Part shown: in pieces, positions 6,719 through 14,602 of the stretch | Layout of the letters: each line of letters begins with the position of its first letter | Position numbering within the stretch: the stretch's first letter is position 1 | Source of the DNA: Streptomyces sp. NBC_00358 | GTDB taxonomy: Bacteria; Actinomycetota; Actinomycetes; Streptomycetales; Streptomycetaceae | Assembly (NCBI RefSeq): GCF_036099295.1 | Contig: NZ_CP107976.1 | Location: forward strand, 1,178,001-1,242,000 | DNA length: 64,000 bases | Direction: 5' to 3' | The notes under the pieces: generated by a model | The model's database searches: none | Told to the model about the DNA's origin: nothing | Seen by the model: the letters and a program-made list of their open reading frames with translations, nothing else | Position numbers and translations under genes: made by a program

Positions 6719-9148
6719 TCACCGCGGCAGGTCCTCGGGGGCGGTGGCCCACTCGGTGTCGGGCTGCTCACCGAGTTCGAATCTCACCGTGCCGCCCTCG
6801 GTCGTGAGGCCCGCACCGGTCCACGAGCGTTGCGTGGGGCGCCCGTCGACCCGTACGGCGTCGATGTAGAGATGCGTGCCGTCCGCGTCGGGCGCGCTGA
6901 CGACGATGCTCTTCCCGCCCGGCCGCGGAAGCACCGCGCGCGGGAAGACCGGGGCGCCCAGGAGCATGGTCGCGCTGCCCGGGGTCCGCGGGTACAGGCC
7001 GAGGGCCGAGAAGACGTACCAGGCGGACATGGTCCCGAGGTCGTCGTTGCCCGGCAGTCCCGAGGGGCCGGTGCCGTAGTCGGTGTCGAGGATCTGCCGG
7101 ACGGTCGCCTGGGTCTTCCAGGGCTGTCCGAGCCCGTTGTACAGCCAGGGGGCGTGGATGCCGGGCTCGTTCGTGGGGTCGTAGCGCAGGGCGTCCCCGC
7201 CGCGCACGGACCAGGAACCGTCGGCCTTGTGGAAGAAGCCGTCCAGCCGGGCCGCGGCCGCCTCCCGGCCGCCCATGGCGGCGGCCAGCCCCTGGACGTC
7301 CTGCGGGACCATCCAGGTGTAGGTGGCGCTGGTGCCCTGCGCGAAGCCGAGGTCGCTGCCGGGGCTGAACGGCGTCACCCAGGACCCGTCGAGCCTGCGG
7401 GCCTGGATGTAGCCTGCGTCGGCCGTGGCGGCGGGGTTGAACACGTTGCGCCAGTAGGCGCCTCGCTCGGCGAAGACGGCCGCTTCCTGGTCGCGGCCCA
7501 GCAGCCGGGCCCACTTGGCGAGCGCCGAGTCGGCGACCGCGTCCTCCAGTGTCTCGGCGGCGCCGCCCCAGCAGTGGCACACGTCCTGTGCGGCGTAATG
7601 CGACGTCAGATACTGGGCCAGGTTGGGACGTTGGCCCACGCACTGGCCGGGGCAGCCGGCGTCCAGCAGCTCTTCGGGACGCGGCACGGTGGCCTGCCGT
7701 ACGAGCGAGTCGAACGCTCCCTCGTAGTCGAAGTTGCGCACGCCCATCGCGTAGAACGTGGCGAGGGTCGCCGCCGAGGGGTCGCCCGTCATGACGTGGG
7801 TGGCGCCGCTGATGTGCACCCAGCGGTCCCAGATCCCGTCGTTCTGCCGCGCGAAGTTGAACAGGGACTGGGCGAAGTCGCCCGCGACCCGGGGCTTGAG
7901 CAGGGCGAGGAGCTGTATCTGGGCGCGGTACTGGTCCCAGCCGGAGAAGTTGCTGTACTGCGCGCGCTGGCCGCGGGCGAGACGGTGCACGGCGCCGTCC
8001 ATGCCGTAGTAGCTGCCGTCGACGTCACTGATCAGGTTGGGCTGCATGAGCGCGTGGTAGAGCGCCGTGTAGAAGGCGGTGCGCCGGTCGGTGGTGCCGC
8101 CGTCGACCCGTACGGTGCTCAACTCGCGGTTCCAGACGCGGCTTCCGGCGTCGGCCACGTCCGCGACGCTCGCGTCCGGGGCGATCTCCCGGCGCAGGTT
8201 GGCCTCGGCGCCGCCGAGACTGACGTACGAGATGCCGATCCGCATGTGGACATCGTTGTCAGTGCTGGTGTCGAAGCCGACGTACCCGCCGGAGCCGCGG
8301 CCCGCCCGGTCGGCGCCGGTGGCGTAGCCCTCTCCGCCCGAGGCGGTGGTGGACCCCGCGGACAGGGTGCCGTCCTTCCAGGTGCCGACGGTGGAGAAGT
8401 CCCGGTCGAAGGACGCGCTGAAGTACAGCCGGTAGTAGCTCTTGCGGTTGTTGGTGCCCCCGTTGGCGCGGCGGCCGCAGAACGCGCCGGTCAGCACCGA
8501 GCCGGTCACCCTGCGGTGCGCGGTGTCGATGTCGACCTGCGCGTCCTCGCTGCCGTTGAGGGAGTTGGAGACCCGGAAGAGCAGGTTGGCGGGACGGTCG
8601 GCCGGGAAGGTGAAGTCGGCGACGCCCGCCCTCCTGCTCACCGCGAGGTCGGCCGAGGCGCCCGAGGCGAGCCCGAGCGAGTAGCGCCCGGGTACGGCCT
8701 TCTCGGCGGTGTGCGAGAAGTCGGCCGCGTACACCGCGTCCTTGGTGTCGGCCGAGGGCGAGGACGTGACGTCACCGACGTACGGCATGATCGGGACGTC
8801 GCCCGCCGCGCCGGGGTTGCATCCGGCTCCGTTGACATGGGTGAGGCTCAGACCGCGGATGCGGGTGACGTCGTACCGGTAGCCGTTGGCGGCCCCGGTG
8901 CCGGTCTGGTCGCCGGTCGTGCTGGTCGGGGACCAGCCGATCATCCCCTGCGGGAGGGTGGCGCCGGGGTAGGTGGTGCCGTTGTTCGCCGATCCGATCA
9001 ACGGGTCCACCAGGGACGCCGGCCGCTCCACGGCGGTGACGCCCGCGTCGGCGGGGAGCGGGGTCGCGAGGGCGAGGGCGGTGGTCACGAGCAGGGCGGC
9101 GGATCTGCCGCCGAACCGTCTTGCTGTGCGCGGCCATGAGGGGCGCAT
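6719..9148 (-). CDS. secreted GH92 family glycosidase (alpha-mannosidase type)
   Basis: 809 residues with an N-terminal signal peptide: basic MRPSWPRTARRFGGR, a hydrophobic stretch, and cleavage near PADAG. The body shows GH92 hallmarks: VDPLIGSANNGTTYPGATLPQGMIGWSP at the start of the N-domain, LSLTHVNGAGC, YHALMQPNLISDVDGSYYG, the (alpha/alpha)6 region with WDQYRAQIQLLALLKP, and near the C-terminus NDDLGTMSAWYVFSALGLYP, which carries the catalytic acids of the family. GH92 enzymes are calcium-dependent exo-alpha-mannosidases acting on N-glycans or mannans. ATG 9148 is preferred over GTG 9160 because GGAAGG is better spaced. Ends at the terminator shared with the upstream convergent gene. 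Confidence 0.93.
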   Translation of the reverse strand: MRPSWPRTARRFGGRSAALLVTTALALATPLPADAGVTAVERPASLVDPLIGSANNGTTYPGATLPQGMIGWSPTSTTGDQTGTGAANGYRYDVTRIRGLSLTHVNGAGCNPGAAGDVPIMPYVGDVTSSPSADTKDAVYAADFSHTAEKAVPGRYSLGLASGASADLAVSRRAGVADFTFPADRPANLLFRVSNSLNGSEDAQVDIDTAHRRVTGSVLTGAFCGRRANGGTNNRKSYYRLYFSASFDRDFSTVGTWKDGTLSAGSTTASGGEGYATGADRAGRGSGGYVGFDTSTDNDVHMRIGISYVSLGGAEANLRREIAPDASVADVADAGSRVWNRELSTVRVDGGTTDRRTAFYTALYHALMQPNLISDVDGSYYGMDGAVHRLARGQRAQYSNFSGWDQYRAQIQLLALLKPRVAGDFAQSLFNFARQNDGIWDRWVHISGATHVMTGDPSAATLATFYAMGVRNFDYEGAFDSLVRQATVPRPEELLDAGCPGQCVGQRPNLAQYLTSHYAAQDVCHCWGGAAETLEDAVADSALAKWARLLGRDQEAAVFAERGAYWRNVFNPAATADAGYIQARRLDGSWVTPFSPGSDLGFAQGTSATYTWMVPQDVQGLAAAMGGREAAAARLDGFFHKADGSWSVRGGDALRYDPTNEPGIHAPWLYNGLGQPWKTQATVRQILDTDYGTGPSGLPGNDDLGTMSAWYVFSALGLYPRTPGSATMLLGAPVFPRAVLPRPGGKSIVVSAPDADGTHLYIDAVRVDGRPTQRSWTGAGLTTEGGTVRFELGEQPDTEWATAPEDLPR

Positions 9149-9393
9149 GGGAGGTGTCACCTTCCGACGGACAGGGTGCGAGGACAGGTCGGACCGGTGA
9201 TGCCCGGCGACTGCCCCGGACCCCGGCCCCGGCGCGAGGATAGAGGGCGCCCGGGAGTGCCGGAAGTGACGTGTGCGTCCGGAGAGTGACGGCGTGGTGA
9301 AGGGTGGGCCCGCCCTTCGGCGAAGGATGTCGCGATACCGGGCGAAGCGGACCGGTCATTGCTGACAAGACATCACATCGACTTGTCCGTACG

Positions 9394-10551
9394 TCAGTTG
9401 ACCTCGTCCCGGTACTGGTTCATCAGGTCGACCAGGCTCTGCGGGGCGTCCGGGGCGAAGCAGATCGACAGGTTCGCGGCTGATTCGGTGGCCGACCTCT
9501 CGGAGCGCGGGAAGAGGGCCTCCTCGTAGACGGCGAGGGCCTTCTCCGTGTCGTCCGGGTGGGCGACGAGGGCGGTGGCGAGTTCGGCGCCGTCGAGCAT
9601 CGCGAGGTTGGCGCCCTCACCGGCGAACGGGGACATCAGGTGCGCCGCGTCTCCGAGCAGGGTCACGCCGGGGACGCGCTTCCAGCGCAGACCCGGAGGC
9701 AGGGCGTGGATCGGGCGGGCGACGAGTTCGCCGTCCGCCTCGCCGATCAGCGAGCGCAGGCTCTCGTCCCAGCCGTCGAAGTGGTCCAGGAGGCTCCGCC
9801 TGGCCGCCTCGGTGTCGGTGAAGTCGACGGCCCCGGAGACCGCCCAGTCGGCGGGCGTGCGCAGGGCGGCGTACACGTGCAGGGAGCCGTCCGGGTCGCG
9901 GTGGCCGAGCAGGCCCTTCTCCTCGGCGAGCGCGAAGAGGATGCCTCCGCCGACGACGGCCGCGCCCCGCGGGTGACGGGTGTCGGCGTCGAGCAGATGC
10001 ATCTCGACGAAGGAGATACCGGCGTAGACCGGGGTGGTGTCCGTGACGAGCGGGCGGACCTTCGACCAGGCGCCGTCGGCGCCGATCAGCACGTCGGCGG
10101 TGAAGGTGCGTCCGTCGGCGAGGGTCACCTCGTGGCGGCCGTCCCCGGCCGTCCGTGCCCCGGTGACCTTGGCGCCCCAGCGGACGGTTCCCTCGGGCAG
10201 GGAGCCGAGCAGGATGTCGCGCAGGGTGGCCCTGGAGATCTCCGGACGTGACTCGTTCTCGCCGGCGTCCTCCATCCGGACGGTGGCGTTCTTGTCGAGG
10301 ATGCGCATGGCCTCGCCGCCGGCGTGGATGGCCGCGCGGAACTCGTCGTGGAGCCCCGCGGCGCGCAGCGCGGCCTGGCCGGAGTCCTCGTGCATGTCGA
10401 GCATCCCGCCCTGGGGGCGGGCGGTCGGCGAGGCGTCGAGGTCGTAGACGGCGGCTTCGACGCCGTTCAGGTGCAGGACGCGGGCGAGCGTGAGGCCGCC
10501 GAGACCGGCGCCGATCACGGCGATGGGGTGGTGGGTGCGGGTGTCCGTCAT
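9394..10551 (-). CDS. TetX-like FAD-dependent monooxygenase
   Basis: 385 residues. The Rossmann FAD motif GAGLGG is at 14-19, the Arg-containing segment SRPEISRATLRDILLGSLPEGTV matches the TetX NADPH/FAD region, a DG motif is in LIGADGAWSKVRPLV, and the second FAD motif GDAAHLMSPFAGEGANLAM starts at residue 300. The early run GGMLDMHEDSGQAALRAAGL is close to the equivalent TetX stretch. Such enzymes hydroxylate aromatic or polyketide substrates; TetX itself inactivates tetracyclines. Here the true substrate is unknown. The gene is downstream of, and probably co-transcribed with, the TetR regulator 79 bp away, whose operator array would then control it. Confidence 0.88.
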   Translation of the reverse strand: MTDTRTHHPIAVIGAGLGGLTLARVLHLNGVEAAVYDLDASPTARPQGGMLDMHEDSGQAALRAAGLHDEFRAAIHAGGEAMRILDKNATVRMEDAGENESRPEISRATLRDILLGSLPEGTVRWGAKVTGARTAGDGRHEVTLADGRTFTADVLIGADGAWSKVRPLVTDTTPVYAGISFVEMHLLDADTRHPRGAAVVGGGILFALAEEKGLLGHRDPDGSLHVYAALRTPADWAVSGAVDFTDTEAARRSLLDHFDGWDESLRSLIGEADGELVARPIHALPPGLRWKRVPGVTLLGDAAHLMSPFAGEGANLAMLDGAELATALVAHPDDTEKALAVYEEALFPRSERSATESAANLSICFAPDAPQSLVDLMNQYRDEVN

Positions 10552-10630
10552 GGCTGGTTCTCCTTGTACGCGGGTAACCGTCGGCTCTCCGTGACGGTTC
10601 CTGGTGGTGACTGCCGTGCCCCGGCGGGGT

Positions 10631-11365
10631 TCACGGCGTGTCGGATGGGGTGGGTGCGGCCGGCGCGTCGGGCGCGTCCGGCCGGGGTGTGAGCAGCACG
10701 CCGTTGATCAGGACGTGGAAGCCCCAGTTCAGACGGGCCGTGCCCGGACCGGAGAGCAGCTCCGTGCCCAGCGCGGCGATGTGCGGGTGCCGCTCGGGGG
10801 AGGCACCGCGCACCGCCGCGGCGAGGGCAGCCCACTCGCCCTCGCTGTCGGCCTGGTCCTTCTCCCCCGCGGAGTGCTCCGCGGCGGTGGCGGTGGCGAA
10901 CTGGAGCAGCAGGTCGATCGCCCAGGCCGCCCGATCACCGGGGACCCCGCCCTCGTCGAGCAGGGACAGCAGCGCCTCGGCCAGGTCGAGGTAGCGCTCG
11001 CCGGAGGGGCGGGCCACCAGGGCCGAACGGGCGAGCCCCGGGTGTTCGAACAGGACAGCCGTGTACGAGGTGAGTACCTCCACGAGCCGCTCGCGCCAGT
11101 CGCCGTCCGCGCTGGCCGGGCCCAGGTCGACGCCGCCGAGCAGGTCGTCGAGCACCGCCGCGTGCAGTTCGGCGGTGTTGCGCACATAGACGTAGAGCGA
11201 GGCCGGTCCGGTGTCGAGTTCCTGCGCGAGGCGGCGCATGGTGACGCGGGTCAGGCCTTCGGCGTGCATCAGCGCGACAGCGGTCCGGATGATGCCGTCC
11301 CTGGTCAGGGCCGGTTTCGCCGGACGTTCGCGGCGGCTGGGTCGGGGGGCGGGTTGCTCTGTCAC
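10631..11365 (-). CDS. TetR-family regulator (TetR C-terminal domain type)
   Basis: 244 residues from GTG 11365. The N-terminal HTH spans about residues 25-70 (ALTRDGIIRTAVALMHAEGL, VTMRRLAQELDTGPASLYVYV), followed by a mostly helical ligand-binding domain with FEHPGLARSALVARPSGERYL and NWGFHVLINGVLL, as in TetR_C families. The start was placed just inside the operator array at 11377-11421; longer starts would run through the operators. A short GAAGG precedes it. It is divergent from the DUF2238 gene, and upstream of the TetX-like gene, so it probably represses itself, the monooxygenase and perhaps the membrane protein in response to a small aromatic ligand. Confidence 0.88.
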   Translation of the reverse strand: MTEQPAPRPSRRERPAKPALTRDGIIRTAVALMHAEGLTRVTMRRLAQELDTGPASLYVYVRNTAELHAAVLDDLLGGVDLGPASADGDWRERLVEVLTSYTAVLFEHPGLARSALVARPSGERYLDLAEALLSLLDEGGVPGDRAAWAIDLLLQFATATAAEHSAGEKDQADSEGEWAALAAAVRGASPERHPHIAALGTELLSGPGTARLNWGFHVLINGVLLTPRPDAPDAPAAPTPSDTP

Positions 11366-11376
11366 CCCTTCACCAT

Positions 11377-11421
11377 AACGAACATGTTCGTTGCGAACAA
11401 GTACGTCACGAACATGTTCGT
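11377..11421. promoter_or_regulatory. array of three TetR operator sites at 15-bp spacing
   Basis: Site A is a perfect 16-bp palindrome at 11377-11392 with core CGAACATGTTCG. Site C repeats the same core as a 14-bp perfect palindrome at 11408-11421. Site B at 11394-11405 (CGAACAAGTACG) differs from the core at two positions. The three centres are exactly 15 bp apart. The array lies immediately upstream of the regulator start and about 95 bp from the divergent gene, as expected for autoregulation. Confidence 0.8.
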
Positions 11422-11515
11422 CGAGAGGTGCGCAGCGGCCGGGTGAGTACCCGTACTCATGCCACCCGCCCCGGCGCTCCACCACGATGGGGCCACCTGG
11501 ACCAAGGAGCCCGCC

Positions 11516-12199
11516 ATGCCCGGATCAGTCCTCGCCCCGCCCGCCCGACACCCCGCTTCCCCGGAACGCGCCGCCCGCCTGACGCTCCCCGCCGCGCTCG
11601 TCGTGGTGGTGGTCGCGGGCATGGCCCTGTCCGCGTGGCACGCGCACGACGGGACGACCTGGCTGCTGGAGACCGTGTGGGTGATCGTCGGGCTGCCGGT
11701 GGTCGTGCTCAGCCGACGGCGGTTCCCCCTGACGACCCTGCTGTACTGCCTGCTCGCGGCGCACGCGCTGGTGCTCGCGGTGGGCGGGCACTACACCTAC
11801 GCGCAGGTGCCGTTGGGCGACTGGGTGCGCGACACCTTCGGGCTCGACCGCAATCCGTACGACCGGTTCGGGCACCTCATGCAGGGTTTCGTGCCGGCCG
11901 TCCTGGTGCGGGAGCTGCTCAGCAGGACGTCACCGCTGCGCGGCAGCCGGTGGCTGGCGCCGCTGACCGTGTGCGCGTGCCTCGCCTTCAGCGCCCTCTT
12001 CGAGATGTTCGAGTGGGCGGCCGCCGTGATCGGCGGCCATGGCGCGGACGCGTTCCTGGCGACCCAGGGCGACGTGTGGGACACCCAGTGGGACATGTTC
12101 TGCGCCCTGATCGGCGCGAGCGTCTCGGTGCTGGTGCTGAGCCGTGCGCACGACCGGCAGCTCGACGCGCTCCCGGGGGCGGGCACGGCCCGGCACTGA
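11516..12199 (+). CDS. DUF2238 (YjdF-like) integral membrane protein
   Basis: 227 residues; ATG 11516 follows AAGGAG by seven bases. About six membrane segments can be seen (LPAALVVVVVAGMALSAW, TVWVIVGLPVVVL, LLYCLLAAHALVLAVGGHYTY, LTVCACLAFSALFEMFEW, and a final helix FCALIGASVSVLVL). Conserved polar motifs of DUF2238 are present: GGHYTYAQVPLGDW, RNPYDRFGHLMQGFVPA, LFEMFEWAAA and QGDVWDTQWDM. These His/Asp/Glu clusters in or near the membrane suggest metal or proton handling, but no function is established that I know. Divergent from the TetR gene and within reach of its operators. Confidence 0.88.
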   Translation: MPGSVLAPPARHPASPERAARLTLPAALVVVVVAGMALSAWHAHDGTTWLLETVWVIVGLPVVVLSRRRFPLTTLLYCLLAAHALVLAVGGHYTYAQVPLGDWVRDTFGLDRNPYDRFGHLMQGFVPAVLVRELLSRTSPLRGSRWLAPLTVCACLAFSALFEMFEWAAAVIGGHGADAFLATQGDVWDTQWDMFCALIGASVSVLVLSRAHDRQLDALPGAGTARH

Positions 12200-12329
12200 C
12201 GCATCCCGGCGGCGCCGACGCGTCCCGGCGCCACGGGCCGTCGGGTATGCCCCGTCCCGGCCGCACCTGCTGCCGGCTCACCGGTCCCCGGCCCTACCGA
12301 CATCACGCCCGGCACACCCTGCCGCACCG

Positions 12330-12374
12330 CCCGGCGGCGGGACACCGTCAGCAGACCGGCGTGCCGCCGCCGGG
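12330..12374. terminator. hairpin between convergent genes
   Basis: An 11-bp perfect inverted repeat (12330-12340 and 12364-12374) with a 23-nt loop lies just 3' of both the DUF2238 and aldo/keto reductase genes. The long loop and absent T-run make it a modest candidate terminator. Confidence 0.45.
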
Positions 12375-12387
12375 TTCCGCGGGGCCG

Positions 12388-13371
12388 CTACCAGCGGCTC
12401 TCCACCTGCTCCTTGATCCGCCGCTCGTACAGCTCGTCGATGGCGTCCAGCGTCGCGCGCGACAGCGCGGGCAGCTTCGCCGCCTCCGCGTTGGCACGGG
12501 CCTGTTCGGGTGAACGGGCTCCCGGGATCACCGTCGTCACACCGGGCTGCGCGACGATCCACCGCAGCGCCAACTGAGCCGGGGTGTAACCCTCGGGAGC
12601 GAGCGCGGAGAACTCCGCCGCCGCCTCCACACCCGTCGCGAAGTCGACCCCGGAGAAGGTCTCGCCCTGGTCGAAGGCCTCGCCGTGGCGGTTGTACGTG
12701 CGGTGGTCGTCGGCGGCGAAGACGGTGTCCTTGGTGTACTTGCCGGAGAGCAGCCCGGAGGCCAGCGGGACTCGCGCGATGATCCCGACGCCCGCCTCGC
12801 GCGCGGCCGGCAGTACCTCGCGCAGCGGCTTCATACGGAAGGGGTTGAGGATGATCTGGACGCTCGCCACGTTCGGCCGGGCGATGGCGGTCAGTGCCTC
12901 CTCGCACGTCTCGACACTCACGCCGTAGGCGGCGATCCGCTCCTCCTCGACCAGGGTGTCGAGGGCGTCGTACACCGCGTCGGAGGAGTACACGGGTGTC
13001 GGCGGGCAGTGAAGCTGGACCAGGTCGAGACGGTCGACGCCGAGGTTGCGGCGGGAACGGTCGTTCCAGGCACGGAAGTTGTCGAGGACGTAGTTCTCCG
13101 GGAGCTGGTCGACGCGGCGGCCCATCTTGGTGGCGACCATGACGTGCAGGTCCGGCCGGCCGCTCAGGAAGGTGGCGATGGTCTCCTCGCTCCGTCCGTC
13201 ACCGTACACATCGGCGGTGTCGAAGAAGGTCACCCCCGACTCCGCCGCCGTCTCCAGCACCGCCAGGGCGTCCTTCTCGCTCACGTCGCCCCAGTCGGCA
13301 CCCAGTTGCCAGGTGCCGAGACCGATGACGGAAGCCTGCTGACCCGACCTGTCGAATACGCGCTCGTCCAT
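12388..13371 (-). CDS. aldo/keto reductase
   Basis: 327 residues forming a TIM-barrel aldo/keto reductase. The catalytic tetrad can be placed: Asp in FFDTAD, Tyr in DVYGDGRSEE, Lys in VATKMG, and His in LVQLHCPP. The NADPH-binding end is VIPGARSPEQARANAEAA, and the barrel start is VIGLGTWQLGADWG. The type is the general YajO/YdhF-like reductase group acting on aldehydes or ketones with NADPH; the substrate is not predictable. Cytoplasmic, no signal peptide. It stands alone, convergent with the DUF2238 gene and followed upstream by the DUF389 gene on the same strand 75 bp away. Confidence 0.93.
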   Translation of the reverse strand: MDERVFDRSGQQASVIGLGTWQLGADWGDVSEKDALAVLETAAESGVTFFDTADVYGDGRSEETIATFLSGRPDLHVMVATKMGRRVDQLPENYVLDNFRAWNDRSRRNLGVDRLDLVQLHCPPTPVYSSDAVYDALDTLVEEERIAAYGVSVETCEEALTAIARPNVASVQIILNPFRMKPLREVLPAAREAGVGIIARVPLASGLLSGKYTKDTVFAADDHRTYNRHGEAFDQGETFSGVDFATGVEAAAEFSALAPEGYTPAQLALRWIVAQPGVTTVIPGARSPEQARANAEAAKLPALSRATLDAIDELYERRIKEQVESRW

Positions 13372-13446
13372 GGCGCCAGTCTGACACTTCCCGCCTGCCG
13401 GACAGGACGCCCCCGCCCCGCGCGTCCTCGCGCGCCGGTGCGTCCG

Positions 13447-14400
13447 TCACCCGTCGGCGGCTCGCGGGCCGCGCCGGCCGACCCGGCGCCAGATGGCGCG
13501 CTGCCCCCGCAGCGTGAGTGTGCCCACCACGATCAACACAACGACGTTGATGAGGAGTTGGATGAACGCCCCGCGTGCCTCGGTCCAACTGCCGAAGGCC
13601 GCGGAGACACTGAAGTCGGCGGCCGCCGGGATGGTGGTGACGGAGATAAAGACGCCCAGCAGAGCGCTCGTCCTGGCCTCGCTCAAGGACACGATTCCCA
13701 CGATCCCGGCCAGCGTGGCGACCGCGAACGAGAAGAAGTCGGGTGTGTCGATCAGATGGGAGACGGGACGCACGCCCACGTCGAACGCCCTGGACTCCAG
13801 GTCGAATCCACGGATCAGCAGGGCGAACAGGAACGTGGCGGCGATGGCCAGCGCGAACCCGGCCGCCAGAGCGGTCAGCCCCTTGCGGATGCGCGGCCGT
13901 GCGTGCTGGTCGATGCCCAGCGCGACGCTGACGATGGCGCCGTACTCGGGTCCGACGACCATCGCCGCGACGATCAGGATCTGGGAGTTGGTGACGATGC
14001 CGACCGCGCCGATGAGGCCCGCGACCACCAGATAGAGGTAGAAACTCGGGGCGTAGCTGCCCTGCGCGCGGATGCGGGCCTCCACCTCCTCCCAGACGGG
14101 CGCGCGGGAGAGCGCCCCGCGCCGATCGGCACCGGCCCGCGCAGCGCGTCCGGAGAAGGCCATGTCGACGGGTTCGATGACGATGGAGCCCGTCCGGTCG
14201 ATCCGCAGCTCCCGCAGACCGCGCAGCACGTCGTTCGCCCCGCCGGTCAGCACGTCGCAGGCGAGGGCGTCGCCGTCCGGGTTCCGCGCGATGCCGGGCT
14301 GCACGATGAGGTTGAGCACACAGGGGTCGGCGGCGAGGAAGGCGACCGCGGCGTCGGTCAGCCGGGCGGGGCTCACCATGCGCACATGGATCATGTCCAT
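13447..14400 (-). CDS. DUF389 family membrane protein
   Basis: 317 residues from ATG 14400, preceded by GGGAGG. The N-terminal 90 residues are a soluble alpha/beta domain (MIHVRMVSPARLTDAAVAFLAA), then about six membrane helices begin with SFYLYLVVAGLIGAVGIVTNSQILIVAAMVVGPEYG, which is the conserved DUF389 signature (a polar N-S-Q and G-P-E/G motif in helix 1-2). Later helices include LTALAAGFALAIAATFLFALLI and FAVATLAGIVGIVSLSEARTSALLGVFISVTTIPAAAD. Function unknown; often annotated as a hydrophobic-domain protein. The final helix is followed by a basic tail. Divergent from the GH15 gene. Confidence 0.9.
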   Translation of the reverse strand: MDMIHVRMVSPARLTDAAVAFLAADPCVLNLIVQPGIARNPDGDALACDVLTGGANDVLRGLRELRIDRTGSIVIEPVDMAFSGRAARAGADRRGALSRAPVWEEVEARIRAQGSYAPSFYLYLVVAGLIGAVGIVTNSQILIVAAMVVGPEYGAIVSVALGIDQHARPRIRKGLTALAAGFALAIAATFLFALLIRGFDLESRAFDVGVRPVSHLIDTPDFFSFAVATLAGIVGIVSLSEARTSALLGVFISVTTIPAAADFSVSAAFGSWTEARGAFIQLLINVVVLIVVGTLTLRGQRAIWRRVGRRGPRAADG

Positions 14401-14602
14401 GCAGGTACCTCCCGGGACACCGGCGCGCGCCTCGTCGACGTGGAGCGGTCCCCTCCAGTAACTCCGGCCGCCCCGCGTTCGGCAATCCGGCCGCCTCCCG
14501 CGAGCCGTCACCCGCCCGAGCCGTCACCCGCACGGGCGAACAAGCGCGTATGTCCACCATGTCGGATAGTGAAGATGCCTGGATCCTCGAGATTGGATCA
14601 CC

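Noticed and set aside
6830..9139. Long open frame opposite the GH92 gene (769 codons)
   Set aside because: Codon pattern is the mirror of the GH92 frame; the protein is Gly/Arg/Val-rich with no recognisable motif.
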